Made by a program: the position numbers and the translations under genes | The notes under the pieces: generated by a model | What the model saw: the letters and a program-made list of their open reading frames with translations, nothing else | Database searches by the model: none | Told to the model about the DNA's origin: nothing | Part shown: piece by piece, positions 47,519 through 54,714 of the stretch | Numbering within the stretch: position 1 is the stretch's first letter | How the letters are laid out: every line of letters begins with the position of its first letter | DNA from: a bacterium | GTDB lineage: Bacteria > Planctomycetota > JAFGQW01 | Direction of reading: 5' to 3' | DNA length: 64,000 nucleotides | NCBI GenBank assembly: GCA_030426805.1 | Contig: JAUHXU010000003.1 | Span: forward strand, 62,001 to 126,000

Positions 47519-48164
47519 CCCGGAACGCACGAACGCGATCGGCGACGGTGCCGTCGCCGAAGATCGCCGAGCCGGCGACGAGCACGGTCGCGCCGGCATC
47601 CGCGATCTCTCGTGCATTCGCGGTCTTCACGCCCCCGTCGACCTCGAGTTCCGCGCTCGATCCGATCGCGTCGAGCATCCCGCGCAGTCGGCGGATCTTG
47701 TCGGTCGCGCCCGGAATGTAGCGCTGCCCGCCGAAGCCCGGGTTGACGGACATCACGAGCGCGAGGTCCAAGTCCGGCAGCACCTCGCGGAGCGTCTCGA
47801 GCGATGTCGCCGGGTTGAGCGTGGCGCCGGCTTTGACGCCCGCTTCCTTGATCTGCTGCACGGTGCGGTGCAGGTGCGGGCACGCCTCGACCTGAACCGT
47901 GATCACGTCGGCGCCGGCCTTCGCGAAGTCGGCGACGTAGCGGTCCGGGTTCTCGATCATCAGGTGCACATCGAGCGGAAGCTGCGTGATCGGCCGGATC
48001 GCCTCGACGATGAGCGGTCCGATCGTGATGTTCGGGACGAAGTGGCCGTCCATCACGTCGACGTGGATCCAGTCGGCACCGGCCGCTTCCGCCTCGCGGA
48101 TGTGGTCGCCGAGTCGTGCGAAGTCGGCGGACAGGATCGACGGGGCGAGCTTGACGTCGGGCAT
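47505..48164 (-). CDS. rpe: Ribulose-phosphate 3-epimerase
   Basis: The 219-residue TIM-barrel enzyme interconverts ribulose-5-phosphate and xylulose-5-phosphate. Motifs: KLAPSILSADFARLGD, IHVDVMDGHFVPNITIGP (metal-binding His and Asp), LDVHLMIENPD, ALVMSVNPGFGGQ, and the phosphate-binding VDGGVKTANAREIADAGA. Catalytic Asp residues and metal ligands are present. The ATG is preceded by GGAGGAACC. The stop overlaps the start of the membrane protein gene. With glk, tal and pgi this completes much of the sugar-phosphate set in this stretch. Confidence 0.97.
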   Translation of the reverse strand: MPDVKLAPSILSADFARLGDHIREAEAAGADWIHVDVMDGHFVPNITIGPLIVEAIRPITQLPLDVHLMIENPDRYVADFAKAGADVITVQVEACPHLHRTVQQIKEAGVKAGATLNPATSLETLREVLPDLDLALVMSVNPGFGGQRYIPGATDKIRRLRGMLDAIGSSAELEVDGGVKTANAREIADAGATVLVAGSAIFGDGTVADRVRAFRDALA

Positions 48165-48296
48165 GGTTCCTCCGGGAGTCGGCGGCGGTGCGCCGGTCGC
48201 CCGACTCTACCGTTTCCGACGCGGGATGCAACCCGCGCGCGTTGCCGCGACCGGACGACCGTGCCACAATGACCGCATCCCCTGCAGGAGGTTCCG

Positions 48297-49247
48297 ATGA
48301 CCGACCCCCACCGTGCACAAGCGATCACGCGGCTCCGCCGGCGTGTCGAACGACTCGAGCAGCGCAGCCGTCGGCGCAGCGCACTCGTCGCGATTCTCGC
48401 GGCGGTCGTCGTGCTCGGCGGCGCGGCTGTCGGCTACCAGGCACTGACGACCGACCACCTGCGGCTCGAGTCGAGCGCGACGCCGGCCGGCGCCGACATG
48501 CAGTTCGACACCGACGGGATGCCGCGGTTCACGATGCACGACCGCGAAGGGCTGCGCCGTGTGGACCTCGGCCTCGATGCCGCCGGCAAACCGGAACTCG
48601 TCTTCTACGGCGACAACGGCAACGCCCGCGCGAGCATCCGACTCGCGGCCGCCGATGCGCCGGTCTTCGCGGTGCACGACCGGCTCGGCAAGCCGGTGCG
48701 GACGTTCGACCTGCTTTCGGACATCGACATGCCGCTGCGCGAGCGCCCGCGCATTCAGGTGACGACGTCGCTCGGCGCGTTCACGCTCGAGCTGCGCCCG
48801 GATCGAGCGCCCGCGACCGTGAAGAACTTCCTGCGCTACGTCGACGAGAAGGCCTACGACGGCACGATCCTGCACCGCGTCGTCGCGAACTACCTGATCC
48901 AGGGCGGCGCCTACACGAAGGCGGGCGAGCGGCTCAAGACCGGCTCGCCGGTCACGCTCGAAGTGCAGCGCGGCCTGTCGAACCTGCGCGGCACGATCGC
49001 GATGGCCCGGCAGCGAAGCGTCCCGCAATCGGCGACGTCGCAGTTCTTCATCAACGTCACCGACCGACCGGAACTCGACAGCGCCGACGGTGGCTACGCG
49101 GTGTTCGGGTCGGTGATCGACGGCCTCGACGTGATCGACCGGATCCGCCGCGTGAAGACGACCGGTGCGGACGGCCAGCCGGCGGACCGGCCCGAAGAGG
49201 CGGTCATCATCGAGAAGATGCAGCGCCTCGAGCCGGAGAAGCCGTGA
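48297..49247 (+). CDS. Membrane-anchored cyclophilin-type peptidyl-prolyl isomerase
   Basis: The 316-residue protein has one N-terminal transmembrane helix (about residues 29-48) after an arginine-rich, possibly coiled-coil segment. A linker domain of about 100 residues contains HDREGLRRVDLGLDAAGKPE and GDNGNARASIRLAA. The cyclophilin domain occupies about 153-312: TVKNFLRYVDEKAYDGTILH, VVANYLIQGG, SATSQFFINV and YAVFGSVIDGLDVIDRI. It should catalyse proline cis-trans isomerisation during folding of exported proteins in the periplasm. GGAGG precedes the ATG strongly. The acetyltransferase gene overlaps its stop (GTGA). In the DNA upstream, 132 bp separates it from the divergent rpe gene. Confidence 0.92.
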   Translation: MTDPHRAQAITRLRRRVERLEQRSRRRSALVAILAAVVVLGGAAVGYQALTTDHLRLESSATPAGADMQFDTDGMPRFTMHDREGLRRVDLGLDAAGKPELVFYGDNGNARASIRLAAADAPVFAVHDRLGKPVRTFDLLSDIDMPLRERPRIQVTTSLGAFTLELRPDRAPATVKNFLRYVDEKAYDGTILHRVVANYLIQGGAYTKAGERLKTGSPVTLEVQRGLSNLRGTIAMARQRSVPQSATSQFFINVTDRPELDSADGGYAVFGSVIDGLDVIDRIRRVKTTGADGQPADRPEEAVIIEKMQRLEPEKP

Positions 49248-49705
49248 GCGACGCCGGCGCCCCCCGGTGGGAGTGCCTCGCCTTCGCCGACCTCGACGCA
49301 CGACGCCTGCACGACGCGCTCGAACTGCGCGCCCGCGTCTTCGTCGTCGAGCAGGCCTGCGTGTTCAACGACCTCGACGGCCTCGACCCGGTCGCCGAGC
49401 ACCTGTTCGCGTGGGACGGCGATGCGCTGGTCGGCTACGCACGCCTCCTGCCCGTCGGCACCGCATACCCGGACGCGGCGAGCATCGGTCGGATCGTCGT
49501 GCCGGCCGAACGCCGTGGCACCGGCCTGGGCACCGACCTCGTCGCCCGCGCGATCGCGATCCTCGACGAGCGCGGCACGGCGAAGATCGTCCTCAACGCC
49601 CAGCACGCACTGACCGACTACTACGCGGCGTTCGGTTTCGCCTCGACCGGCAAGCCCTACATCCTCGACGACATCCTCCACATCGAGATGATCCGCACGC
49701 GCTGA
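49244..49705 (+). CDS. GNAT acetyltransferase, ElaA-like
   Basis: The 153-residue enzyme starts at a GTG overlapping the previous stop. The ElaA-type pattern is clear: LHDALELRARVFVVEQACVF, HLFAWDGDALVGYARLLPVG, IGRIVVPAERRGTGLGTDLV (acetyl-CoA-binding R-x-x-G-x-G/A loop) and LNAQHALTDYYAAFGF. It uses acetyl-CoA; the acceptor is not known for this family. It is translationally coupled to the cyclophilin gene. Confidence 0.9.
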   Translation: MSDAGAPRWECLAFADLDARRLHDALELRARVFVVEQACVFNDLDGLDPVAEHLFAWDGDALVGYARLLPVGTAYPDAASIGRIVVPAERRGTGLGTDLVARAIAILDERGTAKIVLNAQHALTDYYAAFGFASTGKPYILDDILHIEMIRTR

Positions 49706-49748
49706 GCGCGGCGGGGTGGCCCCTCCGCCCTGCTCGCTGCCGCGGACT

Positions 49749-49822
49749 TGACGCGAAACGGGACAGGATCGCAAAAGCGAGGGGTCGCTCGAGCGAATGT
49801 GACGCGAAGTGGGACAGATTCG
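49749..49822 (+). repeat. Two diverged direct repeats in an intergenic gap
   Basis: TGACGCGAAACGGGACAG (from 49749) and TGACGCGAAGTGGGACAG (from 49800) agree at 16 of 18 positions, and a further TCG matches nearby. They are 51 bp apart between the convergent acetyltransferase and FIST genes. No gene overlaps them. Their meaning is unknown. Confidence 0.5.
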
Positions 49823-49850
49823 GCGCAGCGAGCTCGGGAGCGCGCGTCGA

Positions 49851-51020
49851 TCAGTCGGTGTGGAAGATGCCGAGGCTGAGGGTGTGGCCGTGGATGAAGG
49901 CGCGGCCGCCGAGGGTGCCGAACTCGCCGGCGGCGAAGTGGCCGACGATCGGGATCGGCCCGCACGCGTCGTGGATGCGCTTGGTCTCGTGATGCGCGTC
50001 GTCGAACATCCGCTGACCGCGGCCGTTGCAGCTGAAGCACAGGCCGGCGAGCGGCGTGTGCCCGCTCGCCGCGAACGACGCGAGCATCGCGTCGAGATCC
50101 TCGTCGGCCGTCGCGGCGTCACGGACGTGAAACTGGATCGTCTGGCCCGCGCGGAAGAAGTCGCCGGCGATGACCGCACCGCTGTCGCGATCGAATCCCA
50201 TCACGTTGCGCACGAGGAAGTCGCCACGGGCGAACGTCTCACGATGCTCGTCGATCACGCGCCCGAGCAACAGCCCCGACGCCATCAACGCCTGCTCTTC
50301 GGTGTCGGCGGCCGCATACGCTTCCTGCACACACTCGAGCGCCGGCTTGCCGCCGAGCGTCATCACGATGTTGCGATCGGCCTTCGTGACGACGAGCGGC
50401 TTGCCGACCGGCCGGCACCCCTGCGACACGAGCGTGTGCATGCGCAGCGCACCGCCGATCGCGAGGCCGACGACGCCGTCGCGCACGACCCGACCGTCGA
50501 GGAACAGGCGATTCGCCCCCTCCTGCATCACGCTCGCGAGCCCGCCGACGACCGGTCGGCCCGGACAGACGGCGTTGACGGCGTCGAGCAGCAGATCGAC
50601 CGGTGTCGAGAACGGCTCGGCGAGCAACACGATCGCCGACGGGTCCCCCTCGGCGTCGCCGACCCCCGACGCCTCGAGCGCCGCCGCGGTTCGATCGGCG
50701 CTGAGTTCGTCCTTGCCGACCGCGAACGGCCGAAGTGTCGCACCGGGCACGGACGCGGCCAGCAGTGCAACCGCCGGCGTGCCGTCGAGTTCGCCGCCCC
50801 CACCGAACAGCGCCTCGCCCGTGCATCCGATCACGTGCGTCGGCGACAGCGCCGCGTGCACCCGCGCGAGCATCGGCTCGTAGTGCCCGCGGTAATGCGG
50901 CGTACAATGCAGCACGACGAGATCGACGTCGCCGTCGATCTGCGAGCGGACACTCGACGCGACCTCGCCGAGTGCCGCCTCGGCGTCGATCGCGGTCGAC
51001 ACAGCTTGCGCGAACTTCAT
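49851..51020 (-). CDS. FIST-domain sensory protein
   Basis: The 389-residue cytoplasmic protein starts at the ATG at 51020, which has AAAGG upstream. It carries FIST_N (HYRGHYEPMLARVHAALSPT, VIGCTGEALFGGGGELDG, GRPVVGGLASVMQEGANRLF) and FIST_C (CVQEAYAAADTEEQALMA, GDFFRAGQTIQFHVRDA, AGLCFSCNGRG, FAAGEFGTLGGRAFIHGHTL). The FIST domain is thought to bind small ligands, perhaps amino acids, in signal transduction. No output domain is attached. Divergent from the probable selenoprotein gene, with an 89-bp gap. Confidence 0.93.
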   Translation of the reverse strand: MKFAQAVSTAIDAEAALGEVASSVRSQIDGDVDLVVLHCTPHYRGHYEPMLARVHAALSPTHVIGCTGEALFGGGGELDGTPAVALLAASVPGATLRPFAVGKDELSADRTAAALEASGVGDAEGDPSAIVLLAEPFSTPVDLLLDAVNAVCPGRPVVGGLASVMQEGANRLFLDGRVVRDGVVGLAIGGALRMHTLVSQGCRPVGKPLVVTKADRNIVMTLGGKPALECVQEAYAAADTEEQALMASGLLLGRVIDEHRETFARGDFLVRNVMGFDRDSGAVIAGDFFRAGQTIQFHVRDAATADEDLDAMLASFAASGHTPLAGLCFSCNGRGQRMFDDAHHETKRIHDACGPIPIVGHFAAGEFGTLGGRAFIHGHTLSLGIFHTD

Positions 51021-51054
51021 TCGACGCGCCTTTACGGAAACGACCCCGACAAAA

Positions 51055-51067
51055 CGGTAGTATACCG
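51055..51067. promoter_or_regulatory. Palindrome with TATAC core in divergent promoter
   Basis: CGGTA-GTA-TACCG is a short perfect palindrome 42 bp before the AhpD-like gene and 35 bp from the FIST start. TAGTAT on one strand and TATACT on the other could serve as -10 elements for the two divergent genes. No convincing -35 was found, so this is tentative. Confidence 0.3.
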
Positions 51068-51109
51068 AAGACCCTGACCCAAGTGCCGACGAGGCCCCGG
51101 AGACGCGCC

Positions 51110-51700
51110 ATGCCCGACCCGACCCCTTGGATCCGATGGATCCGCGACGACGAAGCCACCGGCGCGCTCGCGCGTTTCTACGACGCCGCGATCCGACGGG
51201 CCGGCCGCGTCTGGAACATCGTGCGCGTGATGAGCCTCCGCCCCGAGACGCTCGAGCCGTCGATGACACTCTATCAGAGCGTGATGCACCGCACGACGCC
51301 GCGGCTGCCGCGCGCGACGCGCGAGATGATCGCGGTCGCCGTGTCGAAGACCAACGCGTGCCACTACTGAGTGCAGGCGCACCTGCACGACCTCCGGTCG
51401 GTGGTCGATGACGATGCCCTCGTCGCACGCTTCGCCGAAGACTGGCGCACCGCCGGTCTCGAGCCCCATGTCGTCGCGATCCTCGAGTTCGCGGCGAAAC
51501 TGACCGACGCGCCGGCGACGATGACGCGCGCCGACGTCGATGCGCTCCGCGCACACGGCTACGACGACGGTGACATCCACGACGCGACGCAGGTCGTCGC
51601 CTACTTCAACTACATCAATCGCGTCGCCGATGCGCTCGGCGTGCCGCCGGAGGCCCAGATGACGCCGTGGCCGCGCGAGGACGGCACCGGCATCGCATGA
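51110..51700 (+). CDS. AhpD-like peroxidase-related protein, probable selenoprotein (in-frame UGA)
   Basis: Read through one TGA at 51368-51370, this frame gives 196 residues of the alkylhydroperoxidase AhpD/carboxymuconolactone decarboxylase-like fold. The catalytic set of AhpD, E-x11-C-x2-C-x3-H, is matched exactly: Glu72 (REM), Cys84, the UGA at residue 87, and His91 (NACHY-U-VQAHLHDL). So UGA replaces the second redox Cys, as expected for Sec in a CxxU protein. The sequence downstream (MTRADVDALRAHGYDDGDIH, FNYINRVADALGVP) keeps the same fold without a frameshift. It starts at the ATG at 51110 with GGAG 7 nt upstream. The aroB ATG overlaps its stop (ATGA). The alternative is a nonsense mutation or sequencing error. 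The sel genes are not in this window. Confidence 0.82.
51371..51406 (+). promoter_or_regulatory. Candidate bacterial SECIS region after the UGA
   Basis: Directly after the UGA comes GTGCAGG-CGCA-CCTGCAC (51371-51388, perfect 7-bp stem), then GACCTCC-GGTC-GGTGGTC (51389-51406, 7 bp with one T-T mismatch). The second hairpin's four-base loop, GGTC, starts 25 nt after the UGA and begins with G. This fits the loop distance (16-37 nt) and G-in-loop rule usually given for bacterial SECIS elements. Confidence 0.6.
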
Positions 51701-52725
51701 CGACGCGCGTCGTCCGATCCCGCGACTTCCCGGTCGCGACCCGATTCGGTCCCGGCGCGGTGCTGCTCTACGACCGCTCGCTCTCGCGACGCGTGCCGGG
51801 CTTCGCCGCATGGTCGCGCACGTTCCCGCACCGGGTCGCGGTCGCCGCCGGCGAATCGCTCAAGGACGCCGATCGCTTCGGCGACCACATCGAACCGATC
51901 GTCCGCGCGACGACCGGTCGCGCGCGTTCGGAGGCCGTCCTCGTCTGCGCGGGCGGCGGGTCGGTCGGTGACTTCGGCGGCTTCGCGGCAAGCGTGATCC
52001 AACGGGGCATCCGGCTCGTGCACGTGCCGACGACGTGGCTCGCCGCGGTCGACTCGGCCCACGGCGGCAAGACCGCGCTCAACGTCGGCGGCCGCAAGAA
52101 CTCGATCGGCACGTTCTACCCCGCCGAACGCGTCTGCCTCGTGCGCCGCGTGCTCGACGCGCTGCCCGACCCGCGCGCACGCGAGGGCATCGCGGAGATG
52201 GTCAAGATCGCACTGCTCGACGGCGGCGCGTGGGCGAAGCGGTTTCTCGCGAGCGAAGACCCGCGCGACGTGCTCCTGTGGCGGCACCTCGCCGCCGCGA
52301 TCGACGCGAAGCAGCGCGTCGTCGACGAGGACGCCCGCGAGACGAGCGGCCATCGCCAGATCCTGAACTTCGGCCACACGGTCGGCCACGTGATCGAGGC
52401 GCACGACGGCGTTCCGCACGGCCGCGCGATCACCCAAGGGCTCTACTTCGCGCTCGCGTGGAGTTGCCGCCGCGCGTGGCTCACCGAAGCCGACCATCGT
52501 CGCTTCGCCGCCGCACTCGCCCGCCTCACCGGCGACCGCATGACCGGGCCGCGCGCGCCGATCCCCCGCGCGCGATTCGTCTCGCTGCTCGCCGCCGACA
52601 AGAAGGCCGCCGGCGCGGCGCGCGTGACGTTCGTCTTCCTGCACGCGCTCGGCTCGCCGACCCGACGCCGTGTGCCGATCGAAGCCGTCGCGGACGAAGC
52701 GGCATTTCTCGGGTGGGTTCGGTGA
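51697..52725 (+). CDS. aroB: 3-dehydroquinate synthase
   Basis: The 342-residue enzyme converts DAHP to 3-dehydroquinate, the second shikimate-pathway step, using NAD and a divalent metal. Diagnostic parts: CAGGGSVGDFGGFAASVIQR (NAD loop), VPTTWLAAVDSAHGGKTALN and KNSIGTFYPAE, EMVKIALL with the conserved Glu and Lys, HRQILNFGHTVGHVIEAHDG with metal-binding His, and DKKAAGA. The sequence is a little diverged (HGGKTALN in place of VGGKTGIN), and a related cyclase of the sugar phosphate cyclase superfamily cannot be fully excluded. The neighbour aroA settles it. The ATG overlaps the AhpD-like stop, and the stop overlaps aroA (GTGA). Confidence 0.92.
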   Translation: MTTRVVRSRDFPVATRFGPGAVLLYDRSLSRRVPGFAAWSRTFPHRVAVAAGESLKDADRFGDHIEPIVRATTGRARSEAVLVCAGGGSVGDFGGFAASVIQRGIRLVHVPTTWLAAVDSAHGGKTALNVGGRKNSIGTFYPAERVCLVRRVLDALPDPRAREGIAEMVKIALLDGGAWAKRFLASEDPRDVLLWRHLAAAIDAKQRVVDEDARETSGHRQILNFGHTVGHVIEAHDGVPHGRAITQGLYFALAWSCRRAWLTEADHRRFAAALARLTGDRMTGPRAPIPRARFVSLLAADKKAAGAARVTFVFLHALGSPTRRRVPIEAVADEAAFLGWVR

Positions 52726-53894
52726 CCGTTCGCGACTGGCGCGGACGCCTCCCCGAGTCGAAGTCGATCCGACTGCGCGACGAAGTGATCCGTTCGCACC
52801 GCACCGGGCCGGGCGCGGTCACGGTCGATGCCCCGGACGACGTGCGCACCGCGACCGAAGGACTCGCGGCGCTCCTGGACGGCGAGCCGGCCCGTGGACT
52901 CACCGGCGCCGCACCGCTGCGCTTCCTCGCATTGCGCGCGTCACGCATCGAAGGCGACCATCGGATCGAAGGCGACCCGTCGCTGTTCGCGCGCCCGATC
53001 ACGCCGCTCCTCGACGTGCTCGCGCGACTCGGCGCCGAGGCTACCGCAGGCGCCGACGCGCTGACGATCCGCGTGCGGGATCCGTGGCACCTCGAGCACC
53101 CGATCGACGTCGACGCGACCCGCTCGAGTCAGTTCGCATCCGCGGTGTGCCTCAACGCCTGGTCCCTCCCCGAGCCGCTCGCGATCCGCCTGCGCGGCGA
53201 CGCCGTATCCGCGCCGTATTGGCGCATGACGCTCGCGCGATGCCGAGCAGCGGGCATGCGGATCGAGGAGGCCGACGACGGCATCGTCATCCCCCCCGCG
53301 CAGCAGCCGAACGCCCTCGACAACGCCGTCGAGCCGGACGCGAGCGCGGCGTTCGCGCTCGCAGCGGTCGCCGCGGTCAGCGGCGCGGCGCGCCTGGACG
53401 CGATCCCGACCGACAGTCTGCAGCCGGACGCCCGCTTTCCGAGCCTGCTGCGCGCGATGCGGGTCCCGGTCGCGACCGCCGGGGATGCGCTGCGCATCGA
53501 GCCCGCCGCGCGCCTCGAGCCGATCGACGCCGACCTCCGCGACGCGCCCGATCTCTTCTGCGTACTCGCGGTCCTCTGTGCATTCGCGAGCGGGCCGTCC
53601 CGGCTCCGAGGCGCACCCCACCTGCGCATCAAGGAGTCCGACCGGATCGCCCGAACCGCCGAGCTGATCCATCGCCTGGGGCGCGTCGCGACCGAGTGCG
53701 ACGACGGCCTCGCGATCGCCGGCCACCCGGGCGTCGACGCGATTCGCCCCTTCACGTTCGACCCGACGCCGGACCACCGCCTCGCGATGGCCGCGGGTGT
53801 CGCGCGCGCAGCCGGAGCGCCGATCGCGATCGACAATCCGCACGTCGTCGCGAAGAGCTTCCCCCGCTTCTTCGACGTGATCGCATCGGGGTGA
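52722..53894 (+). CDS. aroA: 3-phosphoshikimate 1-carboxyvinyltransferase (EPSP synthase), compact and diverged
   Basis: The 390-residue enzyme joins phosphoshikimate and PEP. It is about 35 residues shorter than typical AroA, and the N-terminal region is compressed. Retained catalytic segments: ESKSIRLRDEV (Lys and Ser, then Arg five after Lys), TRSSQFASAV, DLFCVLAVLCAFASG (catalytic Asp in DAPDLF), LRIKESDRIARTAE, PDHRLAMAAG and VVAKSFPRFFD. The usual GNAGTA loop reads LTGAAPLRFL here, an unusual version of the PEP-site loop. The GTG start overlaps aroB. Most likely an active but atypical enzyme; that is inferred from retained residues. Confidence 0.87.
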   Translation: MTVRDWRGRLPESKSIRLRDEVIRSHRTGPGAVTVDAPDDVRTATEGLAALLDGEPARGLTGAAPLRFLALRASRIEGDHRIEGDPSLFARPITPLLDVLARLGAEATAGADALTIRVRDPWHLEHPIDVDATRSSQFASAVCLNAWSLPEPLAIRLRGDAVSAPYWRMTLARCRAAGMRIEEADDGIVIPPAQQPNALDNAVEPDASAAFALAAVAAVSGAARLDAIPTDSLQPDARFPSLLRAMRVPVATAGDALRIEPAARLEPIDADLRDAPDLFCVLAVLCAFASGPSRLRGAPHLRIKESDRIARTAELIHRLGRVATECDDGLAIAGHPGVDAIRPFTFDPTPDHRLAMAAGVARAAGAPIAIDNPHVVAKSFPRFFDVIASG

Positions 53895-53922
53895 ATCGGA
53901 TGAGAGCCATCGGATGAGAGCA
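53895..53922 (+). repeat. 14-bp tandem duplication with a mini-ORF before the hydrolase start
   Basis: ATCGGATGAGAGC occurs twice in a row (53895-53907 and 53909-53921), period 14. The first copy's ATG (53900) opens a 5-codon frame (MRAIG) whose TGA overlaps the real ATG at 53914, giving an ATGA coupling. The peptide repeats the protein's own first four residues. Confidence 0.6.
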
Positions 53923-54702
53923 ATCGTCCTCGCCGCGCTCGCGCTCACCGCATGCACCGGTGCGGAGTCCGCGACGCCCGAGCTCGCGCCGTACCGCATC
54001 ACGGTCATGACCTACAACATCCACGTCGACAATCGCGACGTCGAGGGGACCGTCGCCGCGATCCGCACGAACGATGCCGACGTCGTGTGCCTCCAGGAGG
54101 TCGCACCGGCCGCGGCGGCGGTCCTCCGGCCCCTGCTCCGCGACACCTATCCGCACATGCTCGTTCGCCGGTCCCGGTATTCGGCGGTCGCGATCCTGAG
54201 CCGCTACCCGCTGACCCCGCGCGCGTTCGTCGAATCGTCGTCGGGATGGGTGCCGGGATTCGTCGTGTCGGTCGCGCACCCCGCCGAGGCGATCCAGGTC
54301 GTCGGGGTGCACATGAAGCCGCTGTTCCTGACCGACGACTTCGAGACCTCGCTGCTCGAGATGCCGCGTTCGTTCCGCCTGCATGCGTCGGTGATCCGCG
54401 ACGTCTGGTCCCACGTCGACCCGAGCCGCCCGCTCGTGTTCGCCGGCGACTTCAACGAGGGTTCGCGCGGACCCGCCGTACGCTGGCTGATCGAGGACCG
54501 TGGCATGCGCCACGCCGTGCGCCCGTTCGATCGGTCGATCACGTGGCGGCTCGTCGGCGCACCGACCCGAATCGGCACGTGCCTCGATCACATCCTCCAC
54601 TCGCCCCACTACGAGTCGCGCGGGGCCGCGGTGCTGCAGATCGGCGCGTCCGACCACTTCCCGGTCGTCGCGACGCTGAAGCGGGTCCCGCGAACGCGGT
54701 AG
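53914..54702 (+). CDS. Lipoprotein of endonuclease/exonuclease/phosphatase family
   Basis: The 262-residue product begins MRAIVLAALALTACTG, a clear lipobox (LTAC), so a lipid-anchored periplasmic or surface protein is expected. The EEP fold is visible: VMTYNIHVDN, VVCLQEVAP (metal-binding Glu), YSAVAILSRYPL, VHMKP, FAGDFNEGSRGP (Asp/Asn pair), CLDHILHS and ASDHFPVVATL (catalytic His). Such enzymes hydrolyse phosphodiester or phosphomonoester bonds with Mg. The substrate is open (nucleic acid, phospholipid or inositol phosphate). It follows aroA by 19 bp with a tandem duplication at its start. Confidence 0.9.
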   Translation: MRAIVLAALALTACTGAESATPELAPYRITVMTYNIHVDNRDVEGTVAAIRTNDADVVCLQEVAPAAAAVLRPLLRDTYPHMLVRRSRYSAVAILSRYPLTPRAFVESSSGWVPGFVVSVAHPAEAIQVVGVHMKPLFLTDDFETSLLEMPRSFRLHASVIRDVWSHVDPSRPLVFAGDFNEGSRGPAVRWLIEDRGMRHAVRPFDRSITWRLVGAPTRIGTCLDHILHSPHYESRGAAVLQIGASDHFPVVATLKRVPRTR

Positions 54703-54714
54703 CGGCGGTGGCGG

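Noticed and set aside
42944..47746. A 1600-codon open frame on the + strand opposite pgi, tal and a membrane protein gene
   Set aside because: It is an antisense shadow produced by high GC content. Its product is Arg/Asp-rich with no fold-like pattern, and the opposite strand has recognised enzymes.
51371..51700. A separate small gene starting at the GTG after the TGA
   Set aside because: It is the second half of the AhpD-like fold in the same frame, lacks a ribosome binding site at this point and begins inside the catalytic motif, so read-through with Sec fits better.
51110..51700. Pseudogene with nonsense mutation instead of a selenoprotein
   Set aside because: Possible, but the stop falls exactly on the catalytic Cys column, no other disruption is present and a SECIS-like hairpin follows. 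It is kept as the alternative.
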